64,000 nucleotides of DNA from Cutaneotrichosporon cavernicola (lineage: Eukaryota > Basidiomycota > Tremellomycetes > Trichosporonales > Trichosporonaceae): positions 1,116,001 through 1,180,000 of the forward strand of contig NC_083397.1 in NCBI RefSeq assembly GCF_030864355.1. The letters run 5' to 3'. Shown here in pieces: positions 1 through 10,817 of the stretch. Numbering within the stretch: position 1 is the stretch's first letter; each line of letters starts with the position of its first letter. The translations under genes were made by a program, and so were the position numbers. Below the pieces are notes generated by a model. That model saw only the letters and a list, made by a program, of their open reading frames with translations, ran no database searches and had not been told where the DNA came from.

Positions 1-3000
1 GGACTCATCGCGGCGGGGCAGTATCGCTCTGTCGAGGGCGTCCTTGGCGTCACTAGTATACCGAGTGGTGGGTAGTGGTGTGGTCGCGTTGCGCACGCGT
101 CCTCTAGGCGGCCTGCATTATCTCTCTACCTGTAGCTAACCGCAGACCGGTCCCCTGTTCCAGACGTCTTCCTCCTCCTTCTCACAGCGTCGACACCCCT
201 TCAGCCTCTGATTCCAGGGTCGTCTCTGCGCCCGGCTCGCGTCGTGTCTGTCGAGTTCCACTCGCTGACGTCCAACTTCTGGGACCCGCCTGGGCTTGTG
301 CCGAGCACGAGCACTTTTGACCCCATTGACGTCGAGGATGCCGAGTACTACCACCGAGAGACGCGCGTCAACAACATGAGCCTCGCACAGGCAGCGGGCG
401 TCGAGGACCCGTGTAGCGGGATGCGCAAATATCTCGAGTCGGGCGGATTCTTCCACGCGGGCGCATGTCGATTTGACATCTCGAGGCATCTTGGGAGCCC
501 GGGGACCAACCTCGTCGCCGACGAGGCTGGGCACGGCCGCAGTCCGCTCGAGGGCTGGGACGAGCGGTTCGTTTGGAACGCCCACCTACTACAGCCGCTG
601 CTGGTGTTCCGGCAGAACCTGCCGGATGCTGTGCGCGACGAGCTCGACGCGCACGCCCTCCTGCTCCCAGTGATCCAGGGATATGTGGGCTCGGTCCCTT
701 TGGGCCCGGCCTCCTGGTCGCCGCAGGAGGGCAAGCTGAGCGGACTGGCACTCATCTCGCGCCTGAGCTGCAAGCGCGCCGGCGCGCGTTTCCGTACCCG
801 CGGCATCGATGATGACGGCAACGTCGCCAACTTTGTTGAGACCGAGGTGATCCTCAGCACGGGCGGGACGATCGTATCATACACTCAGATCCGCGGCAGC
901 GTGCCGCTCTTCTGGCAACAGCCGCAGCAGGGTTTCGGGACGTTGCAGCAGAAGGTCGACATCACGCGGCCACCACAAGCGACCCAGCCCGCTTTCGACA
1001 AACACTTCCTCGATCTCCTCGACCATTATGGTGCTGTGCACGCAATGAACCTCCTGGGTCAGAAGGATGCCGAGTCGATGCTGTCCAATACCTACTCGGA
1101 TCGATTCCGCGCTCTCAAAGCGTCCCTCGCTGAAGACTCGGACGACACTACGGCGCGTCTCATGTACTCGCCGTACGACTTCCACTCGGCGGTGCGCATG
1201 GGTGGACACGAGGCGGTGCGTACCGACATGAACGCAATGGGCGACGTTGCCAACTCGGTCGAGGCGTTCGGGTACACTGCCGTCGATCTGGCCAACGGGG
1301 AGCCGATCGCGACGCAGCACGGCGTCTTCCGTACCAACTGCCTCGATTGCCTCGACCGCACCAACTATGTGCAGGAGGTGCTCAGTACGATTGCCCTGCG
1401 GAGATTTCTGAGCTCACAGGGGAGCGCGTTGCTCAACAGCCCCACGCTGTGGTCGGCGCACCGTGAGCTGTGGGCCGACAACGGTGACCGCCTGAGCAAG
1501 ACGTACGCGGGGACTGGTGCACTCAACACGAGCGCGACGCGCAGCGGGCGCAAGACATTTGCCGGGCTGCTCAGTGACGCGACCAAGAGCGTCGGGCGCG
1601 CGTACATCAACAACTTCCTCGACAAAGACAAGCAGGCCGCCATCGACCTCCTCCTCGGCCTAATGGCTGGGCAGCGTCCGGTCGTGCTCTTCGATCCTGT
1701 CAGCGACTCGGTACATAGTGCTCTCCTCGCGCGTCGCAACGAGTACTCGACTCCGCGCAACCTCAAGTTCTTCAGCGGCACCTGGAACGTCAACGGCAAG
1801 CTTCCCGATGACTCGCTCGACGGTTGGCTCTTCCCTGGTGACCTCAGGGCAGACATCTACGCGATCGCCTTCCAGGAGATCGTCGAGCTCACTCCTCAGC
1901 AGATCGTACAGCCTGACCCAGCCAAGAAGTGAGCTTAGTCGAAGTTTTCTACAGCTGACGGCAGGCGCGTGTGGGAGAACCAGATCATGGAGACGTTCTC
2001 CGGCCACTCACAGAAGGCCAAGTACATCATGCTGCGCAGCGAGCAGCTCGTAGGCACGGCGCTCATGGTCATCGTCAAGGAGAGCCTACTGCCGGCGATC
2101 CGCGGGATCGAGTATGCGTCAAAGAAGACGGGTTTGCAGGGTCTGTCGGGAAACAAGGGCGGCATCGGCTTCCGGTTCCAGCTGTACGATGCGTCCGTGT
2201 GCCTCATGACGTGTCACTTGGCAGCGGGACAATCTGCCTACGCGGACCGGAACGCCGATTATCGCACTATATCTAACGGGCTCACTTTCCTGCGGGGCAA
2301 GACGATCCACTCGCACGATATTGTGATCTGGGCAGCCGACTTCAACTATCGTATCGACCTGTCAAACGAGGAGGTGCGAGCAGCTGCGGAGCAGGACGAG
2401 CTAGATGTCTTGGTTGCCGCGGACCAGCTGTCGCTGGCTCGTGACGACGGCGAGGTGTTCATTGGGTACTCTGAGGGGGCGCTCACTTTCCGTCCGACGT
2501 ACAAGTACGACAACGGAACGGACACTTACGACTCGAGCGAGAAGCAGCGCATCCCCGCATGGACTGATCGCGTGCTATACAAGGGCGAGGGGTTACACCT
2601 GCGCGCGTACAACTGCACGTCTGACCTGCGCACATCCGACCACCGACCTGTGTTTGCCCTCTTCGAGGCGGTGGTGCCCGAGGTGAATGAGGCGCGGCGT
2701 TCGGCCATCGCCGCCGAACTCGCAAGCAAGGCACGCGCCGCTACTGCCGGTGGTAAGCTCGACGACCAAATCGAGCGCGCGGCCGCGGCTGGTGGCGTCC
2801 GTGGCCTGGTCAAGGAGTTCACAAGCGTCAGCCTTGCAACGTCGCCGGCCCGCTCGGGGTCATCGACACCTGAGCCAAAGTACTCGCCAACCTTCTCGCG
2901 CGACACGAAACCTCCAGCTCGCAAAGCCACCTTCAAGGACACTGTCAACTCGGCGTATGCGCGCCTCGGACAGCCTCCGCCCCTCCCGCCGCGTAGCGGC

Positions 3001-4002
3001 ACTGCCTCGCCCGCGCCCGTCGAGCATGCGCCGTATGAGCCACGCCGCCGACCGGCACCCCCGCCGCCAGCTGCGTCCGAGTTCCGTAAGATTGGCCTGC
3101 CGCCCGAGGCGAACGAGATGACGCCCATGAGCACTGGCGACTTTGTGCTAGTACCGTCTCCAGCTCGGCCCAGCCCGCCGCCGCCTTTGCGCAAGCCGAG
3201 CACGGCGAGCGTGGCCAGTGGAACCAGCCTGATGAGTACTGGGAGCGCACCACCTGCACTCCCTCCCCGCCCGCGCCCGACAAAGAGTTCGACACTCGAC
3301 TGGGACGCCCCAGCACCCGATGATCTCATCCCCGCAGTGCTCCCTGACAACTACCCGAAGCCTGCGCTGGTGTCTAAGCCGCCGCCACCACCTGGGCCGC
3401 GAAGGAAGATGAGCACGAGTGAGAACAATGCTGCTACGGCGCTTGGGACGTCTCCCGAGCAGAGCGAGAGGAAGGAGAAGCCCCCACCCGTTGCGCCGGA
3501 ACCGAGGGCCATGAGTATTGACAAGGTGGACGGGGAGAAGCCGGAGAAGCCGCCGCTGGGGCCCAAGCCGCGGAGCATGAGCGTGGACAAGGATGAGCGG
3601 AAACCGCCTCCAGTCGCACCCAAGCCTACGCGCAAGGCCACGGCCCCCGCTTCGCCAGCGCGGACAGCGAGCGCGGATGCTTCGTCGCCGACTGGCGCGT
3701 CGGCCAAGTCGTCCAAGGTCCCTCCAGCGGTCAAGCCGAAGCCCGAGGTACAACCGAAGCCTCAGAAGGCTGAGGACAAGCCCCAACAGGAGAAGGGCCC
3801 AGAACAGAAACCCAAGCCGGAATTGAAACCTAAGCCTGAGCTGAAGTCGAAACTGGCAGAGGACAAGCCTGCTTCCAAACCGAAGCCGGAGCTGCTGCCC
3901 AAGCCGGATCTCAAACCGAAGCCCGAGGCGACGGCAGTTGAAGAGGAGGAGCCCAGACAGTTAAAGCCGTCCGAGCTCAAGGGCCGCTGGCCACCAGCGT
4001 AG
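1..4002 (+). CDS. Synaptojanin-like phosphoinositide phosphatase (SAC1 + 5-phosphatase), 5' partial
   Basis: Exons are <1..67, 164..1928 and 1965..4002, giving 1289 visible residues with the start outside the window. The SAC domain runs from about residue 10 to 480; its catalytic C-x5-R sits at nt 1339-1359 (CLDCLDR), so the SAC phosphatase looks active, unlike yeast Inp51. The inositol 5-phosphatase domain (about residues 555-850) has the family motifs GTWNVNGK, FQEIVEL, GNKGGIGFRF, WAADFNYRIDL, AWTDRVLY and SDHRPVFALFE. The last ~400 residues are proline-rich with KPKPEL-type repeats, as expected for SH3 binding. Synaptojanins hydrolyse PI4P and PI(4,5)P2 at the plasma membrane and endosomes during endocytosis and actin-patch turnover. 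The intron at 68..163 restores DVFLLLLT, and the intron at 1929..1964 joins QPDPAKK to RVWENQ, both typical of the family. It could be the INP52 or INP53 counterpart; I cannot tell which. Confidence 0.94.
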
Positions 4003-4511
4003 TAGGCGATAGGCGACCATGTACGGATGTTTTGCCATCTCACCCCATCTAATCAGCTGAGCCGCGCGACGCTGCAGTCTCACCACATGGCAGTTCGTGC
4101 ACCAATCGCACATCGCCGACAGATCACTGGCCAAGATTGACAAGAAAAGCGTTGCCAACGTCAGCACGGACAACACCCCTGACGCCACCCATGTTTCCAC
4201 CGTGTTTTACCTTGTTATTGTCCAATACCTGACCCAACCCATGCCTCCATGGACGCATTTAGCACTCGTAATCCGCCTCAACCCGTACAACCCGGGCACA
4301 TACCCCTTCAACCGACAGACCTACCACATTTACCACCACCTCGCTGCCATTCCATAGATCAGCACAGACCGCATGTTCTGCCAAATGCCCCAGCGCCGCG
4401 GCGCTCCAAGCGGCCTTGATGCGTCTCTGGCTTGTCTCCATCCCCTTACTCGCCGTCACTCACTAACCCACTCACTCACTCGCTCGCTCACGCTCATTAC
4501 CACTGTCCTTT
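4003..4511. other. Intergenic spacer
   Basis: This is the 3' flank of the phosphatase gene and the promoter of the next gene. It ends in a pyrimidine-rich stretch with CTCACT repeats near 4450-4500. No coding signal was seen. Confidence 0.6.
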
Positions 4512-5237
4512 ATGCGCTCTCCCCTTATTCTCCGTGAGCCTTGGTCAAATTACGCTAATCCCAGTTGCGAGCATCGCGGCTGTCTCTGCTGCCGCGACGC
4601 CCAAGTCGTTCCTCTTCTCCCGCCAGACCGACTACGCCGACCTGGTGCCCGTCGGCTGTGTGGACCAATGCCAAGTATACGTAAAGTATGTTGGGCTCTG
4701 CGGTGACGTCGTGGCTCCCCAGGCCGGCTCGCCATGCATGGAGATTTGTAAGGTTAGTGGTTGGGGGAAGGGAATGCTGGTATCGACTGACCAAAGCCCG
4801 ACGAGTGGGCCCAGGTCATCCCCTGTGCCATGTGTATCGGCAAGCTGTCCGGCATCGATGTCTCGGACCCAGCGTACTCGGAGATGCCTATCGGCTGTAC
4901 CAACCCCGAAGGGTATGCGTCCATGACGTACATCAGTTCGCCCGAGAACACGGCGGTGCCTTCCGCAGATATCTTGGCCGGAGGCGGCGCTTCTTCCGGT
5001 GTCGCCGCGCCCTCAATGGACGCCATGTCCTTTACTGGCGCCGATTCTAGCGCCGTCATCGCTCCAAGCGCCGCCGCCCCGTCGAAGCCCACGTCGCCCC
5101 TTCCCCCTCGGTCTAGTACGAACCACGCCACTAGCGTCAGCGCCAGTGCGTCGGCCACCCCAAAGAGCGAGGCGGGTAAGGTTACCGTCTCGATGGCGGT
5201 TCTCGGTGCTGCAGTCCTCTTCGCCTCGACTTTCTAG
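4512..5237 (+). CDS. Small Cys-rich secreted protein with GPI-anchor signal
   Basis: The three exons 4512..4533, 4565..4752 and 4797..5237 give 216 residues. The first exon is only 22 nt; joined to exon 2 it makes a clean signal peptide (MRSPLILLASIAAVSAAA). The mature part has eight cysteines in about 75 residues (VGC, DQC, GLC, SPC, EIC, IPC, AMC, IGC), then a long Ser/Ala/Pro-rich stalk, then a C-terminal hydrophobic tail (VTVSMAVLGAAVLFASTF) typical of GPI anchoring. It is therefore probably a cell-wall or plasma-membrane mannoprotein. Eight Cys recalls CFEM proteins, but the spacing does not match that motif convincingly, so no function is assigned. The introns are 31 and 44 nt with CTAAT and CTGAC branch sites. 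Confidence 0.8.
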
Positions 5238-5478
5238 CGGCTATATCTGACCGTCGGCCCTCCTTCCCAACTCTTGCTACCGTCCTCTTCCAGCCTCACC
5301 TCTCCCCTACCGTACCGCGTACCCCTCTTCGATTTGACCCATTCTCTCTCTACATGTAGATTGGGATGCATCTCTAGCCTCTCACTTCTTATTGTGTCAC
5401 CTTTGTCCACCAAAAAAGCGCCACCTAATCTGACTTATGCCGTGCTGGATGCCAAAAGATCACGCCACTGTTCGCGCA
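5238..5478. other. Intergenic spacer
   Basis: This is the 3' flank of the GPI-protein gene up to the 3' end of the tRNA-Asn gene. No other feature was seen. Confidence 0.6.
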
Positions 5479-5562
5479 CTGCCCCACACGGACTCGAACC
5501 GTGGACCTCGGAGTTGTCATTGAGTAACAGCTCCACGCGCTAACCAACTGAGCCATAGGGCA
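5479..5562 (-). tRNA. tRNA-Asn (GTT) with 10-nt intron
   Basis: It folds as a tRNA on the minus strand. The acceptor stem TGCCCTA/TGGGGCA has 7 pairs, the T arm is CACGG-TTCGAGT-CCGTG, and the anticodon stem is TGGAG/CTCCG. The loop reads CT-GTT-A, and a 10-nt intron (5524..5515) lies in the canonical position after base 37. The discriminator base is G, as in fungal Asn tRNAs. A-box (TGGCTCAGTTGG) and B-box (GGTTCGAGTCC) sequences are present. The D stem (GCTC/GCGC) has one mismatch. Confidence 0.9.
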
Positions 5563-6201
5563 GGTCACGTGAGTTTGAATGTCGGAGGTTGTAGATCCGT
5601 CAAGGTTGTGCCTCCGTTGTTTGGTCGAAGAAACCCCACGCCGTCCACGCGGTACACATTCATTTTTCCGAGCAGTTCAGATGGGTGCCGGTGGCATCGG
5701 GAACGGGATCAGGAATCGGACCCTACGATGAAGTCAAGGGGGGTTGCCAAGACCTGAAATGTGATTGATAGAAGAGTTGTCACGCGTGACTAGCGTGACT
5801 GACATTGTATGGGAATCCATCAGGACATAGGGAGGGACGCAGGTGTGAGGCAGGTGCGGGGTGAAGCGGGCCGACGCGGGGCTCGCATGTCTTTTTGGAG
5901 GGTTATTGAAATACTGAGTGAATGGAGTTCATGAACGGGACGGGACCTGTCGGTTGTGCGTCATGTCAGCATGGTCTGTCATGTATTGTCCCTCCTGCGA
6001 CCCCGCACCACACCGCATCGCGCGCCCGGATCATGTGCACTCATACATCGTAACTAACAAGACACTAGTGTGTGGCGGGCAAACGGACAAATGGAGTTGC
6101 AGTATGTAGCTGGTAAATGGAGTTGGAGTTGACGCATTCACAGAGGGTAGGATTATTGGGATGTCGGGCAGGCACCCGGCCTGCGATAATGCACGCACAG
6201 A
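5563..6201. other. Intergenic spacer
   Basis: It lies between the 5' end of the tRNA-Asn gene and the 3' end of the RhoGAP gene. Only short shadow reading frames are present; nothing recognisable was seen. Confidence 0.6.
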
Positions 6202-9158
6202 TCAAAGCATCGGCTCGTCACCAACGACGCCAAGGATACCGGGACCAGCACTTAGCCGCTTGGCAGAGTCGCGGTCGCCCTCACGCGTGCGCTCGGCGCC
6301 GTCTTCGTCCTTGCGCTTGATGCCCTTGTTAGCGGGCGGGGCCTGGGCATCGGCAGCTGTTGCCACAGCGTGAGCCTCGTTCGTCATCGTGGTGACAGTC
6401 GACGAGAACAAGACGGGTGGAGAGCGGCGAATCGTGACCATCGGGTTCGGCGCAGTCTGGAAGTCGGCGCCATTCGTGCTGTGGCCCGAGTTATGGCCCA
6501 AGCTCGACGAGATCGACGACAATGACGAGAGCGAGAGCGAGCTCCCACGGAGGTTGTCGACCGCCGAGCTAGAGCGACGGAAGCGGTCGGCAATCGGCGT
6601 AGGTCCAGAAGCAGGGGGCGAGCCTGTGGCGGCCGAGTAGACGCGCGCACGTGCAGCAACAGTGCCGGGAGCGTAGTGGTGGTCGTCGACATGGTCACTC
6701 GCTTTGGTGGGCTGCTCGTGGCCACCCATGCTCGAGCGCAGCTCCTCAGTCTCGTCGGGGTCGGTCTCGATGAATACATGGCGGCCCTGGAGGTTGTGGT
6801 GCTTCTGAAAGTTCTGGAGGTTCTGGAAGTTTTCTGGAAGCGCCATACGGGGAGCAGGGACTGCTGCGGGACCTGTGTTGTGATGGCTGAGTAACAGCGT
6901 GTGGTCGCTCTGGCTCTTGCGCATAGCCGAAGACCTCGCGCTCGCGAGGAGGTTGCCGAAGCTAGGGCGCTTGGATACCTTAGGTGCAGGGCGCTTGGGG
7001 AGCGGAGGTGGAAGCGGTGCGTTGCCGTGAAAGGACGCCTCGCTGTACACGGGTGACAGAGGCGGGATCTCCTCGTCGCCGAAATCGACCATGTCACGAG
7101 GCGACACAGCGGGAGGGTCGGAGAAGAGGCGCTCGCGGTGGCGAACGAAATACTGGACGTGTTCGCCGGAAACCCTCAACGTGGGACCAAGTGAGAGCAT
7201 CAACGCCTGGTGGCTCATGCGGTTGAGGTCAATCGACTTGGGAATCAAGTCGATCAACATGATTACATCCGCGAGCAGGAACCAGTTGGCGCTCGGGAGC
7301 TGGCCAAGAAACTCGGCAAGCTCGTCGAGATTGTCAGACTTCTTCCGAAGATAGGTCTCAATTCGCTGCTCAATGTGGAGTGGGATCATGGGATCGGGGA
7401 GCTCGCGCAGATAACTCTTGAATGTGCCTGCGATTGCGTGCGGGTCCAGATCGCTGGGATCGACAAGGGTTAGATCAAGATCGGCACCCGCATCAAACTC
7501 CTTTCGCAGTCGCCCGAGGTGACTGCTGCGACCACTGATGCGGAAGATGCCCTCCTCCAAACGTCCAATCGTCGCCAGGTACTCGACGCAGCGAATGGCG
7601 ACCGCGGGCAGGCACTGGCGGCGGCGACGGTGATACTCGTCCTCGCCTTCGCGTGATTCGTTGGCGTCGAACACACCCCACGCGCGTCCTGCCTGTCCCA
7701 AGTCGCGACCAAATACGCGTCCGCGAAGACCAGCGCGGGCCTTGCGCCTGACGACCTCGTCGCTGAACACGAGTCCTTCTTGCGGGATGATCGACATCTC
7801 GTGCGAGAGCTTGCGAGTAAGAAGGCCTGGGCTCACGGGCTCGGGCTCCATACCGCGCACCGGGCTTAGCGTGGTCATTCCCGAGATGCTCATGCTGGTG
7901 CCGACTCCACGCGCACGGTTCCATGTGCTGGACACCGCCTTGCCAGCATGGCCTAACACACGAGTTGCCGTCGAAGGGAAGCGCTGGTGGCTGGTGGTGG
8001 TAGTCGTCGCCGTGGACGCGACGCTCGCGATGCTGCTGTTGGAGGCCGAGCGCGAGACGCCACCCCCTGTGCGCCATCTTCTGCCCACATCGCGCAAGCT
8101 CTGCGAGTGGTGCGATGGGTGGTGGAGGTCGCGGGTAGGGAGTGATGCGGCCTGCAGCGACGATCCGGCAACAGGCGGACCAAAGTCCATGGGCCCGGAC
8201 GGAAACTTGCGAGGGGGAAGTGTAGGTGGCGTCGTGGTGGAGAAGTGAGGAGAGGGTGGTTCTGGTGGGAGATCGGGCAAGGAGGGTGCGGGTGACCTTG
8301 CCTTCGCTCGCAATGATGGGGTCATGGATGCGCGCCGCAACCACCCTGGCTTGCTCTTGACGGCTGGTTTGGAGGAGGAGGTATCCGTAGAGGAGCGGGG
8401 AAGGTCGAGTGATGGGTTTGCTGTTGATGGAGGGGATGTAGTGTAGATGGATGCGCTACCCGAATCGAGCGATGCGAGATCGGAAGCGGGCATGGCAACC
8501 GGCCGCAGGGCAGCGCGAGTGGCCATGAAGAGGGGCGACACGCCGTCTTGCTCCTCACTAATGTGGGCGTCAGTGCATGTTCCTTTGGGTGTGCAATTGC
8601 GTGCAAGCGCTAGGAACAATGAAATGCGACTCACGAGAGGTCAACAACTACTTCTTCTTGCACATCCTGCATGGCCTCGTGGTCATGCTCAACGTTCGGG
8701 GTCGGGGCCCGTTCGATCAGGCTGGGGATGACCTGTGCTGACTGGAGCTTTGGCGGCAGAGGCATAGACTTGCGCCTAGACGAAATGAGCGATGCGATGG
8801 CGGCTGATGTCGAGGGAGCAGCCGACGTCGTTGCATGGGCCGCAGTAGCTGCTGCAGGGGCAAGTGCAGCTTTAGGGACCGGCGATGATGTGCCCGTGTA
8901 GTCTGCAAGGTTGAGGGTGATGGTGTGCACGGGCAGTGACAGCGAGACTCGCTTCGAGTCGTCCAGAACCTCGCTCGCAGGACGTGAGATGCGGTCACTG
9001 CCACCGACTCCACCCTTCAAGCTGACGCTCGATGAGTAGCTCGAGACGCGCGCGCTCCGTCTCCGTAGCTCGTCGTTCTCGGAAATCTCAGAGAGCGGCC
9101 TGCTAATGGGGCGGTCGAGCTTGAAGTCGGTCATGGTGGTGGTAATGGTGGAAGACAT
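6202..9158 (-). CDS. RhoGAP domain protein
   Basis: The two exons 9158..8635 and 8557..6202 (intron 77 nt) give 959 residues from the ATG at 9158. An open frame continues upstream to 9236 but has no ATG. One folded domain is visible, a RhoGAP at about residues 455-640, with the arginine finger in EGIFRISG (nt ~7543, residue ~513) and the usual LRELPDPMIP and SLGPTLRV segments. RhoGAPs switch off Rho-type GTPases and so control actin, cell wall synthesis and polarity. The rest is low-complexity Ser/Pro/Thr-rich sequence with several PPPLP-like stretches, presumably disordered and phosphorylated. The presence of only a GAP domain fits Sac7-like proteins, but the exact orthologue is not clear. 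The 5' leader is strongly CT-rich. Confidence 0.92.
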
Positions 9159-10702
9159 GGGAGGGGAGGGAAGAGGTGGGGAATGGGGAGGAGGGGTTGG
9201 GGGGGTGGGGAGGTGGAGGCTTGTGCGGGAGAACAAAGGGTTGTAAGGGTTGGGCCCAAGGACCGACGAAAGATTTATCGGACAGCGAGCCAGGGGGGAG
9301 GGAGGGGGAGAGAAGAGAGTGAAGGCGACGGCTGCGGCAGCGGCCTCGCGCTGATGTTGGTTGATGCGTTGGTGTTGGAAAGACGACGAGAGGTGGTTGG
9401 AAAAGTGGAAGAGTGGGTTGGCGGTGAAGCCGAGTGAGGTAATCGATTAACCAAAAGGATGATTCACTTCATGTCCCAATGAGATTTGACGGCGTTTGCA
9501 AGTAGTCCAGTCGAGAGATGCCTCGGCTAGCGCAATATAATATTGCTTGGTAAATGTAGAAAAGGTGGGAGGCGTAGAGGAAAAGTGCGATCGTTGGATG
9601 ATGGATGTTGTTGGTGAAGGAATGACTTTCGACTAGTGGTAGTGTTGGTTGGGGTTGTGTGTATGTGGGATGGGTTGGGATGCCAGGGGTGAAGGCCGAC
9701 AGGTAAAGGATGCTGAACTGTTCTGCTGGTTGGTGGCGTTCCTGCGCACCTTTTGACACCTATAGCGTAGACTGTTCAAACGCGCGAGCTCGCTACGACG
9801 CGTAGGATGATTGAAACGAATGAGGTCCGAGCGCCTAGTGCCAGCCGAAGGCCACACTCGAGTAGGCGGAGCTAGGAATTGGAATGCGGGCCGTTGTTTG
9901 TCGCCGACGCGAAATTCGACGTCCGGGAACGTCTGGATGAGGGTAGGGAAGGTAGTAGATGGCAAACGAGGAGAGTGCACAAGTTGGAGGTGAAGAGAAG
10001 AGAGGAGCGAGATGGTTAGAGTGACAAGGTGACAAAAGAGAGAGAGTCACAAGTGATAGTAGTAGTCGCAGTAGTAGTGGGGTTGTCGTGGTAGTTGGTT
10101 GCAACATGGTCCAAGTGGAGCTTGAGAGTGGTCTGTGCTTACGATCACCTCAGTCCTGGGTGAGCTGTGCCAGAGAATCAGGGTCAAAGGGGTTCCAAGG
10201 GCGCAGGGTTTGTGCTTTGGTGGATGTACTGTGGGGTGTGTGTGTGTGTCTACGGTGCATGTGTGTGGGACCATGTCTCTTAATGCTTGTATTTCCCTGA
10301 ATATCCCTCCTGGAATCTCAACGCTCATTCCCTTGAAAGCATTCGAATTCCGCTCGGGATGGCGCAAAGGATCATTTCCGGCCTCCCGGGCCAACCGGGC
10401 GCAGTTGAATGCAACACAAAGGGGCTTAAACCTCACAGGGGAAAACAGCAAGCCAGGAGGTCAGGACTCGAGCTGAGGGGAGAAGAGGGCGCAGTAAGGG
10501 TAAAAGCCGTCTATGGCACTTTGATCGCCGTCTTTTTCTGGTCTGTGCGTCTCACACGCGCCCCAACCCCTCTGCTCCCCCTTCCTCCCCTTTTCACTAA
10601 TACGAGTGAAGTATTACCCTGTCATCACTTTATGGGTACAACCCACCATCAGTTATCAGGGATCAGGGACGGCATGAATATAACCATGAGAGCATGAGAA
10701 TA
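9159..10702. other. Upstream region of the RhoGAP gene, no confident gene
   Basis: It has a strongly strand-biased 5' leader (CT-rich on the minus strand), a short GT microsatellite near 10236-10252 and only unsupported open frames. One minus-strand ATG frame (10107..9835) begins with a hydrophobic stretch but is built from simple ACT/CTT repeats. Confidence 0.5.
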
Positions 10703-10817
10703 CTATTGTCGCCAGACTTTAGGTAGTCAACGCCACAGATTGACTATCTTACCACACCACAGATCTGTGTCTGCGTCGTCGTAGGGTAGTTGACTACCTA
10801 AAGTCCTGCGACAATAG
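10703..10817. mobile_element. MITE-like element with 29-bp terminal inverted repeats and TA duplication
   Basis: The arms are 10703..10731 and 10789..10817. The right arm is the reverse complement of the left with two mismatches in 29. TA flanks both sides (10701-10702 and 10818-10819), the target-site duplication used by Tc1/mariner transposons. The total is 115 bp with no coding capacity. The centre holds a further palindrome (CACAGATCTGTG, 10755-10766). It looks like a Stowaway-type non-autonomous element; no transposase is in the window. Confidence 0.75.

Noticed and set aside
2526..3350. Long minus-strand frame opposite the phosphatase proline-rich tail
   Set aside because: It is a shadow of Pro/Ser/Lys-biased codons on the plus strand, with low complexity and no motif.
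9835..10107. Minus-strand ATG frame of 90 codons with a hydrophobic, signal-like start
   Set aside because: It is built from ACT/CTT simple sequence in the leader of the RhoGAP gene; no splice context or motif supports it.
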